Positions 1 to 7,440 of a DNA stretch of 26,605 nt are shown piece after piece. Each line of letters begins with the position of its first letter. The stretch's first letter is position 1. The position numbers and the translations under genes are program-made. The stretch is from an uncultured archaeon A07HN63 (GTDB taxonomy: Archaea; Halobacteriota; Halobacteria; Halobacteriales; Haloferacaceae). Below the pieces are notes generated by a model that saw only the letters and a list, made by a program, of their open reading frames with translations, did not search any database and was not told the DNA's origin. The stretch spans positions 81,281 to 107,885 of the forward strand of contig KI543219.1 of NCBI GenBank assembly GCA_000496215.1. Direction: 5' to 3'.

Positions 1-4
1 AAAA

Positions 5-544
5 TCAATTAATCACGTCTATGACACCCTTCATCTCTTCGTGTGACTCGGAATGATATCGTGTCACACCAGAGTTCTGGAATTTGTGCGTAAACGTCGT
101 CCCCTGTTCGGTATGATACGTACTTGCGAAGGACCCATCCTGAGCAACGACATTATACCGGCCGCCATCGCCGGTCCAGACCCATTCGACGGTCGTTCCG
201 GGAGAGATCTCTATCGCCGGCGGAAGGAATGCATTTTCAATCGGAACTGAAGCCCCACTTGTTCCAATCCGATTACTTAATTCACCTCTGTCAGTGGGGC
301 TGCCGACTTCTATTTGCACCCGGTCGGTATCGGTGCGTCTGACGACACCGTACCGTCTGTCGCCGTCGGCGGAAAACCCGTCGTATCCATTGGCATCTGA
401 GAGATACCCATTATAATCCGGGTCTGCACCAATGTCGGAATCGACACTTACGTCGACGCAGCCAGCGATCCCACTGAGAGTTCCTGTACCAACAACCGCG
501 AGGAATTTTCGCCTGTTAATTCCAAAAGATCCTGAATCGCTCAT
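5..544 (-). CDS. Halocyanin-like Tat lipoprotein, copy A (degenerate copper site)
   Basis: A 179-residue exported lipoprotein. It has a Tat motif (RRKFL, residues 11-15), a short hydrophobic stretch and a lipobox ending at Cys29, then a cupredoxin-type domain with the halocyanin signature PGTTVEWVWTGDGG (about 115-128). Halocyanins are membrane-anchored blue-copper electron carriers that use His, Cys, His and Met. Here the first His is Tyr (GGRYNVV, Tyr130) and the Cys is Ser (RYHSESH, Ser165). Only His168 and Met171 remain, so a normal type-1 copper centre is unlikely. The protein is about 82% identical to the copy at 9547-10086 (33 differences by hand alignment). Its downstream side lies outside the window, so whether a DUF6498 gene follows, as for copy B, cannot be seen. 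A TATA-like element sits 26-33 bases upstream. The fold assignment is solid; the function is not. Confidence 0.85.
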   Translation of the reverse strand: MSDSGSFGINRRKFLAVVGTGTLSGIAGCVDVSVDSDIGADPDYNGYLSDANGYDGFSADGDRRYGVVRRTDTDRVQIEVGSPTDRGELSNRIGTSGASVPIENAFLPPAIEISPGTTVEWVWTGDGGRYNVVAQDGSFASTYHTEQGTTFTHKFQNSGVTRYHSESHEEMKGVIDVIN

Positions 545-851
545 ACGGAAAACGAAAATACGAAGCTGTTTATATCCACTATCAGTGTTTCACTATTAGA
601 TACACGCAGTAGTTCTTTCAGCGTGTCATAGAAAGTTTTCCACGGGAATCTATCTGAGTATCGTCAAGAGTCGCGTGCAGGATACAGAGGTTGCATGCTC
701 CGGACGCAGTTAGCCGAGGTGGGAAATGGGCCCTACAGATCAAACACGTATCAGTGGTATTGGTCTCCGAGGGAAAATACACTATACCACCATGTTTCAG
801 TTCGAGAAACCCTGCTTGCGAACTTATGTCCATACTGTGCTAGTTGAGTCC
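545..851. other. Intergenic region between divergent lipoprotein genes
   Basis: About 307 bases without a convincing gene. It holds the copy-A promoter (570-592) and one arm of a 14-base inverted repeat (620-633). Near 819-829 there is a weak AT-rich stretch at the right distance to serve the lipoprotein gene starting at 852. The frame of that gene stays open upstream to 726, but the added residues look unlike a protein N-terminus and lie before a clear signal peptide. Confidence 0.5.
570..592 (-). promoter_or_regulatory. Promoter of halocyanin-like copy A
   Basis: Read on the minus strand, TGAAACAC is followed after 7 bases by GGATATAA, which lies 26-33 bases before the ATG at 544. The same two blocks with the same 7-base spacing precede the paralogue at 9547. 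This fits a haloarchaeal TATA box plus upstream element and a leaderless or very short-leader transcript. Confidence 0.55.
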
Positions 852-1594
852 ATGGAGCGACGTACACTGTTATCAAGCTTGCTTACTGCGGGAACGGTCG
901 CAATCGCTGGTTGTTCTGGGAACCAGACACAATCCGATGAACAGGAAACAAACTTCTCAACGGAGGGTAATGACTCCAAACTGATTCAATCGCCGGTAAA
1001 AGATTTTACATTAACAACAGAGGATTTGCCTGGCAGCGGGTGGCAACAGGACAATTCAGTTGCTAATGATGGATTCGCAAGACAAGTGTTTTCCAGATCT
1101 ACTTCACAGAATAATATAGAAGGGATAACATTTGATCTTCGAAAAGAAAGCGATGTATCGGCTGCTAAAGAAAGATACACACAGAGCAGTCCCGAAACCT
1201 TCTTCGGGCAAGCAGTGGATTCCGAAGACACCCAGGAATTAGATATTGGCATCGAAAGTGTCGCTTACTCATGGTATGATGAGAATGCACAGATGCCGCT
1301 GAATATGATGAAAATCCGAGACGCAAACGTCTTTTCTCGCTTAGTGTGGACTGTTGTCGGGTCAGAAGATAATTCCGTTTCGGAAGATCCCGTTACCTTA
1401 GAACAAATCGGAAAGTTAGGAGTTACAATCCATGAAAAGTGGCGATAAAACAGGATCTGTTCTTACAGCTGATCCACCGCTGCATTCGCGCGTTAGGTCA
1501 TGCATACCAGAAGGAATACCAATCCAATCTGGTGGTTGTGTAAGTTCTCAATCTATACATCTACTTTCGGTTGTGAACGATTCTATGACACGCT
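620..1594. repeat. 14-base perfect inverted repeat flanking a lipoprotein gene
   Basis: AGCGTGTCATAGAA at 620-633 recurs exactly as its reverse complement at 1581-1594, enclosing the AT-rich gene at 852-1448. The match stops on both sides. No target-site duplication is visible outside the arms and no transposase lies between them, so this is a bracketed segment of unknown origin, not a recognised insertion sequence. Confidence 0.5.
852..1448 (+). CDS. Hypothetical Tat-type lipoprotein
   Basis: A 198-residue secreted protein of no family I recognise. I chose the ATG at 852, not the longer open frame from 726, because it gives a compact signal peptide: RR at residues 3-4, a hydrophobic core, and a lipobox AIAGC ending at Cys21. 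After the Cys come about 30 polar, low-complexity residues, then a soluble domain. That domain holds FTLTTEDLPGSGW, a pattern common in haloarchaeal lipoproteins of unknown role, and ends with VTIHEKWR. The gene is markedly AT-rich (about 40% GC over 961-1020) compared with the right half of the window and is bracketed by a 14-base inverted repeat, so recent acquisition is plausible. It is convergent with the membrane protein gene at 1633-2193. Surface attachment is the only functional claim supported. Confidence 0.75.
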   Translation: MERRTLLSSLLTAGTVAIAGCSGNQTQSDEQETNFSTEGNDSKLIQSPVKDFTLTTEDLPGSGWQQDNSVANDGFARQVFSRSTSQNNIEGITFDLRKESDVSAAKERYTQSSPETFFGQAVDSEDTQELDIGIESVAYSWYDENAQMPLNMMKIRDANVFSRLVWTVVGSEDNSVSEDPVTLEQIGKLGVTIHEKWR

Positions 1595-1628
1595 CTACTA
1601 TGAAATAGTAGGTCAGCATATCTTTTTA
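1595..1628 (+). terminator. Candidate terminator hairpin with T-run
   Basis: CTACTAT (1595-1601), a 3-base loop GAA, and ATAGTAG (1605-1611) form a perfect 7-base-pair stem. A CTTTTTA run follows at 1622-1628. The hairpin lies between two convergent genes (852-1448 plus, 1633-2193 minus). Archaeal termination depends mainly on the T-run, so the hairpin may be incidental. Confidence 0.4.
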
Positions 1629-1632
1629 GCCG

Positions 1633-2193
1633 TCAGTTCCCGTGTAGCAAGGGCGTGAGGATGGTTCTGCCAAACGTCACTGTCGCGTGCGCTAAAACGA
1701 CAAGTGGTAATGGCACTGCAGTGGCTACCACCACCGCCCAAATCAGGTTCGGGACTGATCCAGCTATTACACTCGCGAGCATGACCGATACGAGTCCAGC
1801 GAGCAATCCGACGGCTGCCACCGTTTCGACGATTCGGGTGCCACCGTAGACCACCGAGTTGAGATCCAACTCCGCACTGGCTGGAAATCCGTGCTGTCGG
1901 ATATCACTGTAGGTATGGCCCACTATCGTTACTGCCAAACCCACTACCGAAAGCAGACTTCCGGCGATGAAGGCAACTCCGATGGCGAGTATCGCTGTCT
2001 CTCCCTCTAAGGCGACAAATATTCCAAACGACAGGAACGGGATTGCGACGATAGTGAGCCCGATTGCCGCTGCCGCAACCGCGGCTTCGATATGAAGCGG
2101 GTGGCCAGACAGCCATGCGGATAAGCGACCAATTCGTGACTCTGGGGAGGTCTGGCCACCGTCCGGAGACTCATCAGCAATAGTGGATGGCAT
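1633..2193 (-). CDS. Hypothetical membrane protein, about four TM segments
   Basis: A 186-residue integral membrane protein with no recognised domain. A polar N-terminus of about 30 residues precedes four hydrophobic segments at roughly 34-60, 67-91, 118-141 and 150-170. The loop between the second and third (GHTYSDIRQHGFPASAELDL) is the most polar part of the chain. The start ATG follows a stop-rich intergenic region. The protein sits downstream of the histidine kinase on the same strand, but 153 bases separate them and a small hairpin lies between (2266-2283), so co-transcription is uncertain. Its role is unknown. Confidence 0.65.
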   Translation of the reverse strand: MPSTIADESPDGGQTSPESRIGRLSAWLSGHPLHIEAAVAAAAIGLTIVAIPFLSFGIFVALEGETAILAIGVAFIAGSLLSVVGLAVTIVGHTYSDIRQHGFPASAELDLNSVVYGGTRIVETVAAVGLLAGLVSVMLASVIAGSVPNLIWAVVVATAVPLPLVVLAHATVTFGRTILTPLLHGN

Positions 2194-2346
2194 CTATGAT
2201 TGCACTACATCAGAGACTGTGAGTGTAGCATATAACTGGCTACCACGTGTTTCACGCATCGAGATAGTGGGTGACATCCCACTAGTTACAATCGTGGAGG
2301 ATGCACGCTATCCGAGCATCATGTGTTCGGTTAGCCAAGCGTATAG

Positions 2347-4020
2347 CTACGGAGGAAGCGTAATTTCAACAGCGGTTCCAGTCGGTTGGCGATCACGAAT
2401 TGAGAAGTCCCCACCAAGATACAGGACTCCCCAGCGAACCATCCACAGACCAAAGTGACTGGCGTGGCCTAACTCGCTTTCAGTACCGTCTAATACGGCC
2501 TCTCGTTCTTGCTGCGGGATTCCCGGGCCGTCATCGGTAATTTCGATGGATACCGAATCGCCACCCTCGACTCGAATCCACACGGTCGCCCCATCGCCGG
2601 TGTGCTGGACGGCATTATCTAGGAGTTCGTTGATAACGAGGTGGAGCACATCTTGATCCGATCGTATAGAACACTCGGTCGGGAGAGCGGTATTGATGTT
2701 GGTTGACTCCGCCGCAGATCGTTTGGTTGCGGCACAGTCTAAGAGCAGTGACGTGAGGGCAACCGACTCCTGAGGTGACTCCCCGTCAGCAGCAAGCAAC
2801 TGTTCGACTGTCCGCGCTTTTTCAGCTGTGCTGAGGAGCGTATCGACACTATCGATAATCTGAGTTGAAACCTCTGCACTGCTAATCTGCGCTGTGTTTT
2901 CGACGGGTATCTGCTCGGCATGCGCCCGAACAACATCTAATTCGGTTCGAACATTGTGCCGCAGAACACGGTTGAGAACCTGTAATCGCTCCTGTCGTCG
3001 CTCCCGTGCGGTCACGTCGCGGAGCGTGAGCACGTGCCCGTCGTTCTCACCAAGGTCATCAGGATCAATCGGCGTAACCTGTGCTTCAAGAATCTGTCCG
3101 CGGTCAAACCGGAAACGATGTTGGCCACTCGCCGGTAGCTCTTCGATCTCCAGGATAGACGTGAGTGATTGATTTGTCAGCGGGCCATCGTCAATCAGTT
3201 CGTGGGCAGCAGTGTTTGCTTCGATGATGACGCCCCGGCTGTCGACGACGAGAAACCCCTCGGAGAGTCGCTCAATCGCTATATCCTCACCTTGTGCTGC
3301 AACACCCGGCCCGGTCTCCAGGAGATCCGCCCCGAAGATAGCGTACCCATACCCGATGGCTGCAATCCAGATAGTTGCTGGTGTAATGTTCGTGGCTCCG
3401 ATTTCGAATACCCCTGACACGGTGAGCGCGATCCCGGCAATCGGCGTCAACCCACCGACAAGCAATCCAACTGTCTGGTCGGCATAGAGATCGGGATCGG
3501 TGAGCGCGGTCCACGCGATGAGTCCGGTTCCGGCGGTGACAAGCGAGAGGATGTATACAGCTCCCAGGTTCGACAGCGGTGCCAGTTGGTAGCTGAGAAC
3601 CGTTGCAGTCGGTCTGACGGTCACAGTGACGTCGCTGATCGAGAGTGAATGGAACGGAGCAGTGGCAAACCCGATAAATGAGACCACCATCGGCAGTGTC
3701 AGCAATACCAGCCGGCGGCGCGTGAGTACGTCCTTGCGTCCGATGTAGACCAGCGAGAAAATGAACCACGCGAGAGCAGAGACGTTGCTTGCTGCGACCG
3801 ACGAAACTTGGCCGGCAAATGCAACGCTTGCCACACCTGCCTCGAGTGGAATAATACTGAGGAGGGCCCAGGCAGCATCCGTGGTGATAACCACAAGAAA
3901 CCAATCGGTGACGTCTGTTCGCGTGGGATGTCGCCAAGCTAATCCAGCGACGGTCAGCGACAACACAGCAGAGATGAAGAAAACGATGCTAAGCTGCGAT
4001 ACTGGAGGTTGGAATAGCAT
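2347..4020 (-). CDS. Membrane PAS-domain sensor histidine kinase
   Basis: A 557-residue orphan sensor kinase of the haloarchaeal type. The N-terminal 230 residues contain about seven hydrophobic segments, resembling the seven-TM sensor module common in haloarchaeal kinases. A PAS domain follows (about 246-340, with GFLVVDSRGVIIEANTAA). The H-box VLNRVLRHNVRTELD carries the likely phospho-acceptor His355. The ATPase domain shows an N-box (NELLDNAVQH, Asn464/Asn469), G1 (DDGPG, 496-500) and a haloarchaeal G2-like GLWMVRW (524-530). No response regulator lies in the window, which is usual for haloarchaea. It is divergent from the DUF6498-PH protein gene (start 4160) with 139 bases between, so the two may share control. 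The ligand cannot be inferred. Confidence 0.93.
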   Translation of the reverse strand: MLFQPPVSQLSIVFFISAVLSLTVAGLAWRHPTRTDVTDWFLVVITTDAAWALLSIIPLEAGVASVAFAGQVSSVAASNVSALAWFIFSLVYIGRKDVLTRRRLVLLTLPMVVSFIGFATAPFHSLSISDVTVTVRPTATVLSYQLAPLSNLGAVYILSLVTAGTGLIAWTALTDPDLYADQTVGLLVGGLTPIAGIALTVSGVFEIGATNITPATIWIAAIGYGYAIFGADLLETGPGVAAQGEDIAIERLSEGFLVVDSRGVIIEANTAAHELIDDGPLTNQSLTSILEIEELPASGQHRFRFDRGQILEAQVTPIDPDDLGENDGHVLTLRDVTARERRQERLQVLNRVLRHNVRTELDVVRAHAEQIPVENTAQISSAEVSTQIIDSVDTLLSTAEKARTVEQLLAADGESPQESVALTSLLLDCAATKRSAAESTNINTALPTECSIRSDQDVLHLVINELLDNAVQHTGDGATVWIRVEGGDSVSIEITDDGPGIPQQEREAVLDGTESELGHASHFGLWMVRWGVLYLGGDFSIRDRQPTGTAVEITLPP

Positions 4021-4120
4021 GCGTATGGTGGGGACTTAGCCTGTATGTAGGATGTTGCTTGCATGGTTTGTCGATTTTGGTTGATGCGTGCGAGATTCGG
4101 ATTGATCGGTACAGACTGTG

Positions 4121-4135
4121 AATTAATTATTAATT
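4121..4135 (+). promoter_or_regulatory. AT-rich palindromic promoter element
   Basis: AATTAATTATTAATT is a perfect palindrome around a central T, lying 25-39 bases before the ATG at 4160. It stands out in otherwise mixed sequence and is well placed as the TATA region of the DUF6498-PH gene. Its symmetry would also suit an operator, but AT-rich promoters are often palindromic by chance. Confidence 0.45.
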
Positions 4136-4159
4136 GGACAGCCATTGGAGTGTGGGCTG

Positions 4160-5449
4160 ATGGATTTCAGTCACGTCTCGTCCAGTCTGGCTGCCCAACG
4201 ACGAGAGTTGTTCGCGGTCGTGGTAGTGAATATACTACCGTTGGTCGGTGTTGGAGTGCTCGGCTGGAATATCAGCGCGCTTGTCGTATTATACTGGTTT
4301 GAACTCGCGGTGATCTTTCTGTTTGCAGTCCTTCGGGCGCTTTTCGCTGGGCGTCGGTCTGAACTCGACACGGCAGGGCTGATAGTCGGTGTCCTGTCGA
4401 ACCGGCGAGCAGCCCTGACACTCCCACGAACAGATATCGCTATCCGCCTGTCGTCGATTCCGGTGGTGCTGATTGCCATCCCGCTGTTGACGGCCGTCTG
4501 GTTCGCTGTGGGAGCGGTCACAATTGGTGTTGTCGGGGTTGACAGGCTCGGTGATGCCTCTTACGAGATGATCACACTGGCCTTGTTCGTGATGGTGTTC
4601 AAGGAGACCGGTCAGTTGGCGGTTAGCTATCTGTATCGGGGCGCATACAAGGAGCATTCAGCCCAAACAGCGATTCGTGGGCCATTCATTCGTGGTGGCT
4701 TGCTCTTTATCGGTGGGTTGGTCATCGTTATGACGGCCGCGGTCGGAAGCGATTCAATTGCCAGCGACGTCCCCCTCTCGGAACTCGATCCGACATTGGT
4801 AGGCTCACCGGTATTGGTCGGTATCGTGTTCGTAAAGTTCGGATTCGATCTTGCTGGCGTTTTTCGTGACCAACTCACCGAATTCGATGAATCGACTGCA
4901 ACGACGTTTGGCTGGGCATACGAGCCACCAACTGTCGAATCGGTCAATACGTCACTAACTGAAGCGGTAACATGCATTCGGCCTGATTGGCGTGGCCGAC
5001 TGTTCGGCGGCGTGACAAATATTGCGCGACACTCGGAGGTACTCAAACTCGGCGTCATCATTTGGCTTGTGGCTGCACTGTTTGCGACGGGGCAGGTGTG
5101 GCATATCGTTGCGACTCTCGCCGTTGCTGGTGTCGTAGTTCCACTGTTGTTGGTCTCAGTTGACTACTGGCTCCGGTTTGGGGCCCTCGAGTACCGAACC
5201 GATGGTGATGCGATCGTGGCCTACGACCGGCTGTTCGGCCATGCGCTGTGGCGAATCGAGCCCTGGGACGAGATAGACCTCAGGGTCGAACGCGATATAC
5301 TGGACACCTCGATCGGCACAAACACAATCGTGGTAAGGCTGCAAGACGATTCGATCGTTCGAATCCCGCGTGTATCTGATCCAGAGCCACTGCTGGAGGT
5401 TTTTGATCGACAACCCGACGGCGTTTCGACCACCGATGAGGAGTTGTAG
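4160..5449 (+). CDS. DUF6498-like membrane protein with C-terminal PH-like domain
   Basis: A 429-residue multi-pass membrane protein. The first 240 or so residues match the layout of the protein at 10089-10895. Both have an N-terminal VVVVNILPLVGV-type helix, then a YWFELAV segment, then RALFAGR, and a later motif ETGQLAVSYLYRGAYKE corresponding to EGGQTARDYFYGGRYRE. I assign this to the DUF6498 group from memory of the family. After two more membrane segments (about 295-340) a soluble tail follows (about 345-415, GALEYRTDGDAIVAYDRLFG ... VVRLQDDSIVRIPRV). It has the look of a bacterial PH-like domain, as in small membrane-anchored PH proteins. I use the ATG at 4160, not the TTG at 4145, because the AT-rich promoter element is correctly spaced from it. 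It is divergent from the histidine kinase. Function unknown. Confidence 0.75.
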   Translation: MDFSHVSSSLAAQRRELFAVVVVNILPLVGVGVLGWNISALVVLYWFELAVIFLFAVLRALFAGRRSELDTAGLIVGVLSNRRAALTLPRTDIAIRLSSIPVVLIAIPLLTAVWFAVGAVTIGVVGVDRLGDASYEMITLALFVMVFKETGQLAVSYLYRGAYKEHSAQTAIRGPFIRGGLLFIGGLVIVMTAAVGSDSIASDVPLSELDPTLVGSPVLVGIVFVKFGFDLAGVFRDQLTEFDESTATTFGWAYEPPTVESVNTSLTEAVTCIRPDWRGRLFGGVTNIARHSEVLKLGVIIWLVAALFATGQVWHIVATLAVAGVVVPLLLVSVDYWLRFGALEYRTDGDAIVAYDRLFGHALWRIEPWDEIDLRVERDILDTSIGTNTIVVRLQDDSIVRIPRVSDPEPLLEVFDRQPDGVSTTDEEL

Positions 5450-5599
5450 GATTCGAATTTAACTCTCTGTCAGGTCCAGATAGCCGAGTGACCGATACAG
5501 AGCACATGTCTCGTGAAAGTGATATTTGCGTATTATAGGCCTGAGACTATCATGAATAGGCACAGAAGTGTGATATCTGGTCAATGCACAGCTTGCTGT

Positions 5600-5887
5600 C
5601 TATGATCGGCGGGCCAAGACGACTGCATACAGTATCAGGCCCATTCCGATAGCCTCTGCAGCCATGCTCAATGGTGCAACAAAAGAAACACTGAGAAAAA
5701 TACTGCTGACAGCAGTTGTCACCGTACTCACCAAGGTCATCATGGCGATACCAATTCCAAGGAAAAGCATTGGTTGACTGGCGTTACGTCGGTATCCATA
5801 CACTGCGAGGGTTACAATCACGAGGCCCAGAAGCAGTTGCAGCACTGTGAGAAACTCTGTAATTTGAAGTGTCGTGGGAGTGGCCAT
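5600..5887 (-). CDS. Small three-TM membrane protein (partner of HTH regulator A)
   Basis: A 95-residue membrane protein with three hydrophobic segments (about 10-30, 38-62, 66-92) and almost no soluble part. Its ATG (5885-5887) directly abuts the TGA of the HTH regulator (5888-5890), so the two are translated from one message and probably coupled. The same arrangement occurs at 6444-7126. I believe such pairs belong to a haloarchaeal uncharacterised family (possibly DUF7521), but that name is from memory. A role in sensing at the membrane or in modulating the regulator is inference only. Confidence 0.75.
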   Translation of the reverse strand: MATPTTLQITEFLTVLQLLLGLVIVTLAVYGYRRNASQPMLFLGIGIAMMTLVSTVTTAVSSIFLSVSFVAPLSMAAEAIGMGLILYAVVLARRS

Positions 5888-6238
5888 TCAGAGTCCCTCC
5901 CAGAGATCAGTGAATGCGTCCGCAAACTCCTGAGTTCGTGTGGTAGTCTGCAGGTTCAGTTCGAATTCACCTTCCTCAAGACGCACAACCAACTCGTCAA
6001 GTTGTGCTTCGTACCGTTTTCTTTGGTTGCCATCAGGGTCTGGTACGTGAACAGCCCTGACAAGACCACACTCTTCGAGTTTGTTTAATCGACGATACAC
6101 AGTCGATTTGGACATCTCACATTGGGTGCTGAGTTCGGGTGCAGTCATAGGTTCGTGGCTTGTAGCCAACAGCAATGAGCGTGCGTACTCATCATCAAGT
6201 AAAGCGAACACCTCATCTGGAGGGCAATCGTCAGCCAC
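5888..6238 (-). CDS. Winged-HTH transcriptional regulator A
   Basis: A 116-residue DNA-binding protein. After an N-terminal helix (EVFALLDDEYARSLLLATS) there is a clear winged helix: MTAPELSTQCEMSKSTVYRRL (about 31-51), then NKLEECGLVRAV and a wing (DPDGNQRKRYEA). The C-terminal part is acidic and probably dimerises. The start is GTG at 6238; it is favoured because an AT-rich TATA-like stretch (6260-6268) lies 22-30 bases upstream. The next gene, a three-TM protein, starts at the base after its stop codon. A paralogous pair follows the same plan at 6444-7126. A perfect 15-base palindrome at 6282-6296 just upstream of the TATA is a candidate operator, possibly for autoregulation (inference). 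Confidence 0.88.
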   Translation of the reverse strand: MADDCPPDEVFALLDDEYARSLLLATSHEPMTAPELSTQCEMSKSTVYRRLNKLEECGLVRAVHVPDPDGNQRKRYEAQLDELVVRLEEGEFELNLQTTTRTQEFADAFTDLWEGL

Positions 6239-6259
6239 AGTTCCTGCTATAGGGAGCGA

Positions 6260-6296
6260 GTAAATAAATCGATGCGCGAGTTCGCTGACTCAGCGA
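6260..6296 (-). promoter_or_regulatory. Promoter and palindromic candidate operator of HTH regulator A
   Basis: On the minus strand TTTATTTA (6260-6268) lies 22-30 bases before the GTG start at 6238. About 13 bases further upstream, TCGCTGA-C-TCAGCGA (6282-6296) is a perfect 7+7 palindrome around one base, a typical size for a winged-HTH dimer site. Confidence 0.45.
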
Positions 6297-6377
6297 CTGC
6301 CCTGTCTGTGTAGCGTCGCCGGGGGAGATGTGATCAAGAGTATGTATCGAGTGTTATATTCTCGCCTTCGATTTTGA

Positions 6378-6403
6378 ACATCAATTGCCAGATGATTTGA
6401 TGT
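6378..6403 (-). other. Inverted repeat downstream of the second regulator pair
   Basis: ACATCAA (6378-6384) and TTGATGT (6397-6403) form a 7-base stem with a 12-base loop, 40 bases past the stop of the membrane gene at 6444. No T-run follows on the minus strand, so its use as a terminator is doubtful. It could be a regulatory site for the pair downstream. Confidence 0.25.
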
Positions 6404-6443
6404 AGGATGAATTCGAAAATCGGAGGGCGAACCAATGAGGAGA

Positions 6444-6770
6444 TCAATCCCGTCGATGGAGAGCATACATGATACATATCAGGCCGGTAAACTGGATGAA
6501 ATGAGTTACAATCCAGAGTACGTCTTGTTTCGGGAGCGATATCAATCGTAATTGAATGAGAATTGAGCCAACAAAGCTGAGCGAATACGTAACGGACGTA
6601 ATCAAAATCAGTCCAATTGACAAGTATCGCATAGACGGATCTTCATGTCGATAGTAACTCCTGAGTGCCAGATAGCCGATATAGAGACCCACAGCAGCGG
6701 AGCCAGCAGCAAATACTCCGGCGATGAGCGCAACTATTCGGTAGCCGTACAGTGTCGATTCAAGCACCAT
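6444..6770 (-). CDS. Small three-TM membrane protein (partner of HTH regulator B)
   Basis: A 108-residue membrane protein with three hydrophobic stretches (about 9-35, 48-72, 82-102) and a short charged loop RSYYRHEDPSMR. The ATG at 6768-6770 overlaps the regulator's TGA by one base (TGATG), a sign of translational coupling. A GTG one codon earlier is also possible. In size and topology it resembles the protein at 5600-5887 and probably belongs to the same family, although direct identity is low. Its gene is the second member of a tandem HTH-plus-membrane pair. Function unknown. Confidence 0.75.
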   Translation of the reverse strand: MVLESTLYGYRIVALIAGVFAAGSAAVGLYIGYLALRSYYRHEDPSMRYLSIGLILITSVTYSLSFVGSILIQLRLISLPKQDVLWIVTHFIQFTGLICIMYALHRRD

Positions 6771-7126
6771 CACAAATCCCCCCAGAGCTGATTCAGCCGG
6801 TCAACTGCGTCGGTATCTGTATGTGTGACCTCTGCTTCGAACGATCCAGACTCTAAACTAATGGTAATCTCGGACAGGGTAGCAGCGTAGGCTGTTGCAT
6901 CGGTCCCGCCCGGCTCGGGACGGATTTGGCTCTCAACCAGATCCAGTTCTGAAAGCGTCTGTATGCGACGATATACCGTTGTTCGGGACGCATCAAGCTG
7001 TGTCGTTAATTCTGGTATTGTCATTGGTTCACGACTTATCTCTTCTAGAAGTGGTTTTGTATACTCGTCAGCTAAGAGATCGGCAATCGTGGTCAGTTGA
7101 TCCGCAGAGAGACTACTATCACTCAT
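6770..7126 (-). CDS. Winged-HTH transcriptional regulator B
   Basis: A 118-residue regulator paralogous to the one at 5888-6238. Both share an N-terminal helix (ADLLADEYTKPLLEEISREP), the helix-turn-helix MTIPELTTQLDASRTTVYRRI, and an acidic C-terminal tail ending in LWGDL versus LWEGL. I start it at the ATG at 7126 because this matches the paralogue's N-terminal length. The frame stays open to an ATG at 7234, only four bases past the frame-corrected stop of the upstream lipoprotein (7238). A 154-residue form made from a shared transcript is therefore a real alternative. No good TATA lies 26 bases before 7126, which gives that alternative some weight. Its partner membrane gene overlaps its stop. 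Confidence 0.85.
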   Translation of the reverse strand: MSDSSLSADQLTTIADLLADEYTKPLLEEISREPMTIPELTTQLDASRTTVYRRIQTLSELDLVESQIRPEPGGTDATAYAATLSEITISLESGSFEAEVTHTDTDAVDRLNQLWGDL

Positions 7127-7237
7127 CGTATCGGAATAAAAGGTGGCATATGGCGTTTCGTCATCCGTGTATGCATCCTGTTGTGAGAGTTGCTTGATCA
7201 GATGGTTGGACCAGTTGACGGCTGTCGTTTGCATAGC

Positions 7238-7440
7238 TCAATCTGTTACTCTACTTGGTGGTACATAGCTAATCTCGGTCCAACCGGCCACGCTTTCCTT
7301 TGCTTCTGCGGCAATGTTAATCTGCCAGTTCTCGGTGGTGTTGACCTCGACCTGTCTGGTGTCACCTGGTTGCACTACCTCGTATGTATCGGCAAACTGT
7401 TCTGGGGCTTCAGTATACCGCTCTTCGCATCTTTCGCTGT
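7238..7440 (-). pseudogene. Out-of-frame C-terminal end of the Tat lipoprotein
   Basis: Read one frame back from the lipoprotein at 7375-8514, this stretch encodes about 60 further residues (YTEAPEQFADTYEVVQPGD, then a segment through VPPSRVTD and a TGA at 7238-7240). The switch lies at about 7418-7440 and needs one extra base; lengthening the AA in GCGAAGAG to AAA would give a smooth join (DAKERYTEAPEQF). The restored protein would be about 425 residues and would end four bases before an alternative ATG of the next gene. The tail matches the VVTVKHEAGDSI...PGD pattern common in haloarchaeal secreted proteins. Confidence 0.6.

Noticed and set aside
5..544. Functional blue-copper halocyanin
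   Set aside because: Two of four ligands (His to Tyr130, Cys to Ser165) are missing in both copies, so only the fold is claimed.
620..1594. Complete insertion sequence
   Set aside because: No transposase between the inverted repeats and no target-site duplication outside them; kept only as an unexplained repeat pair.
2266..2283. Hairpin AGTGGG-TGACAT-CCCACT between the kinase and the 1633-2193 gene
   Set aside because: A 6-base stem without a T-run on the minus strand; too weak to call a terminator or operator.
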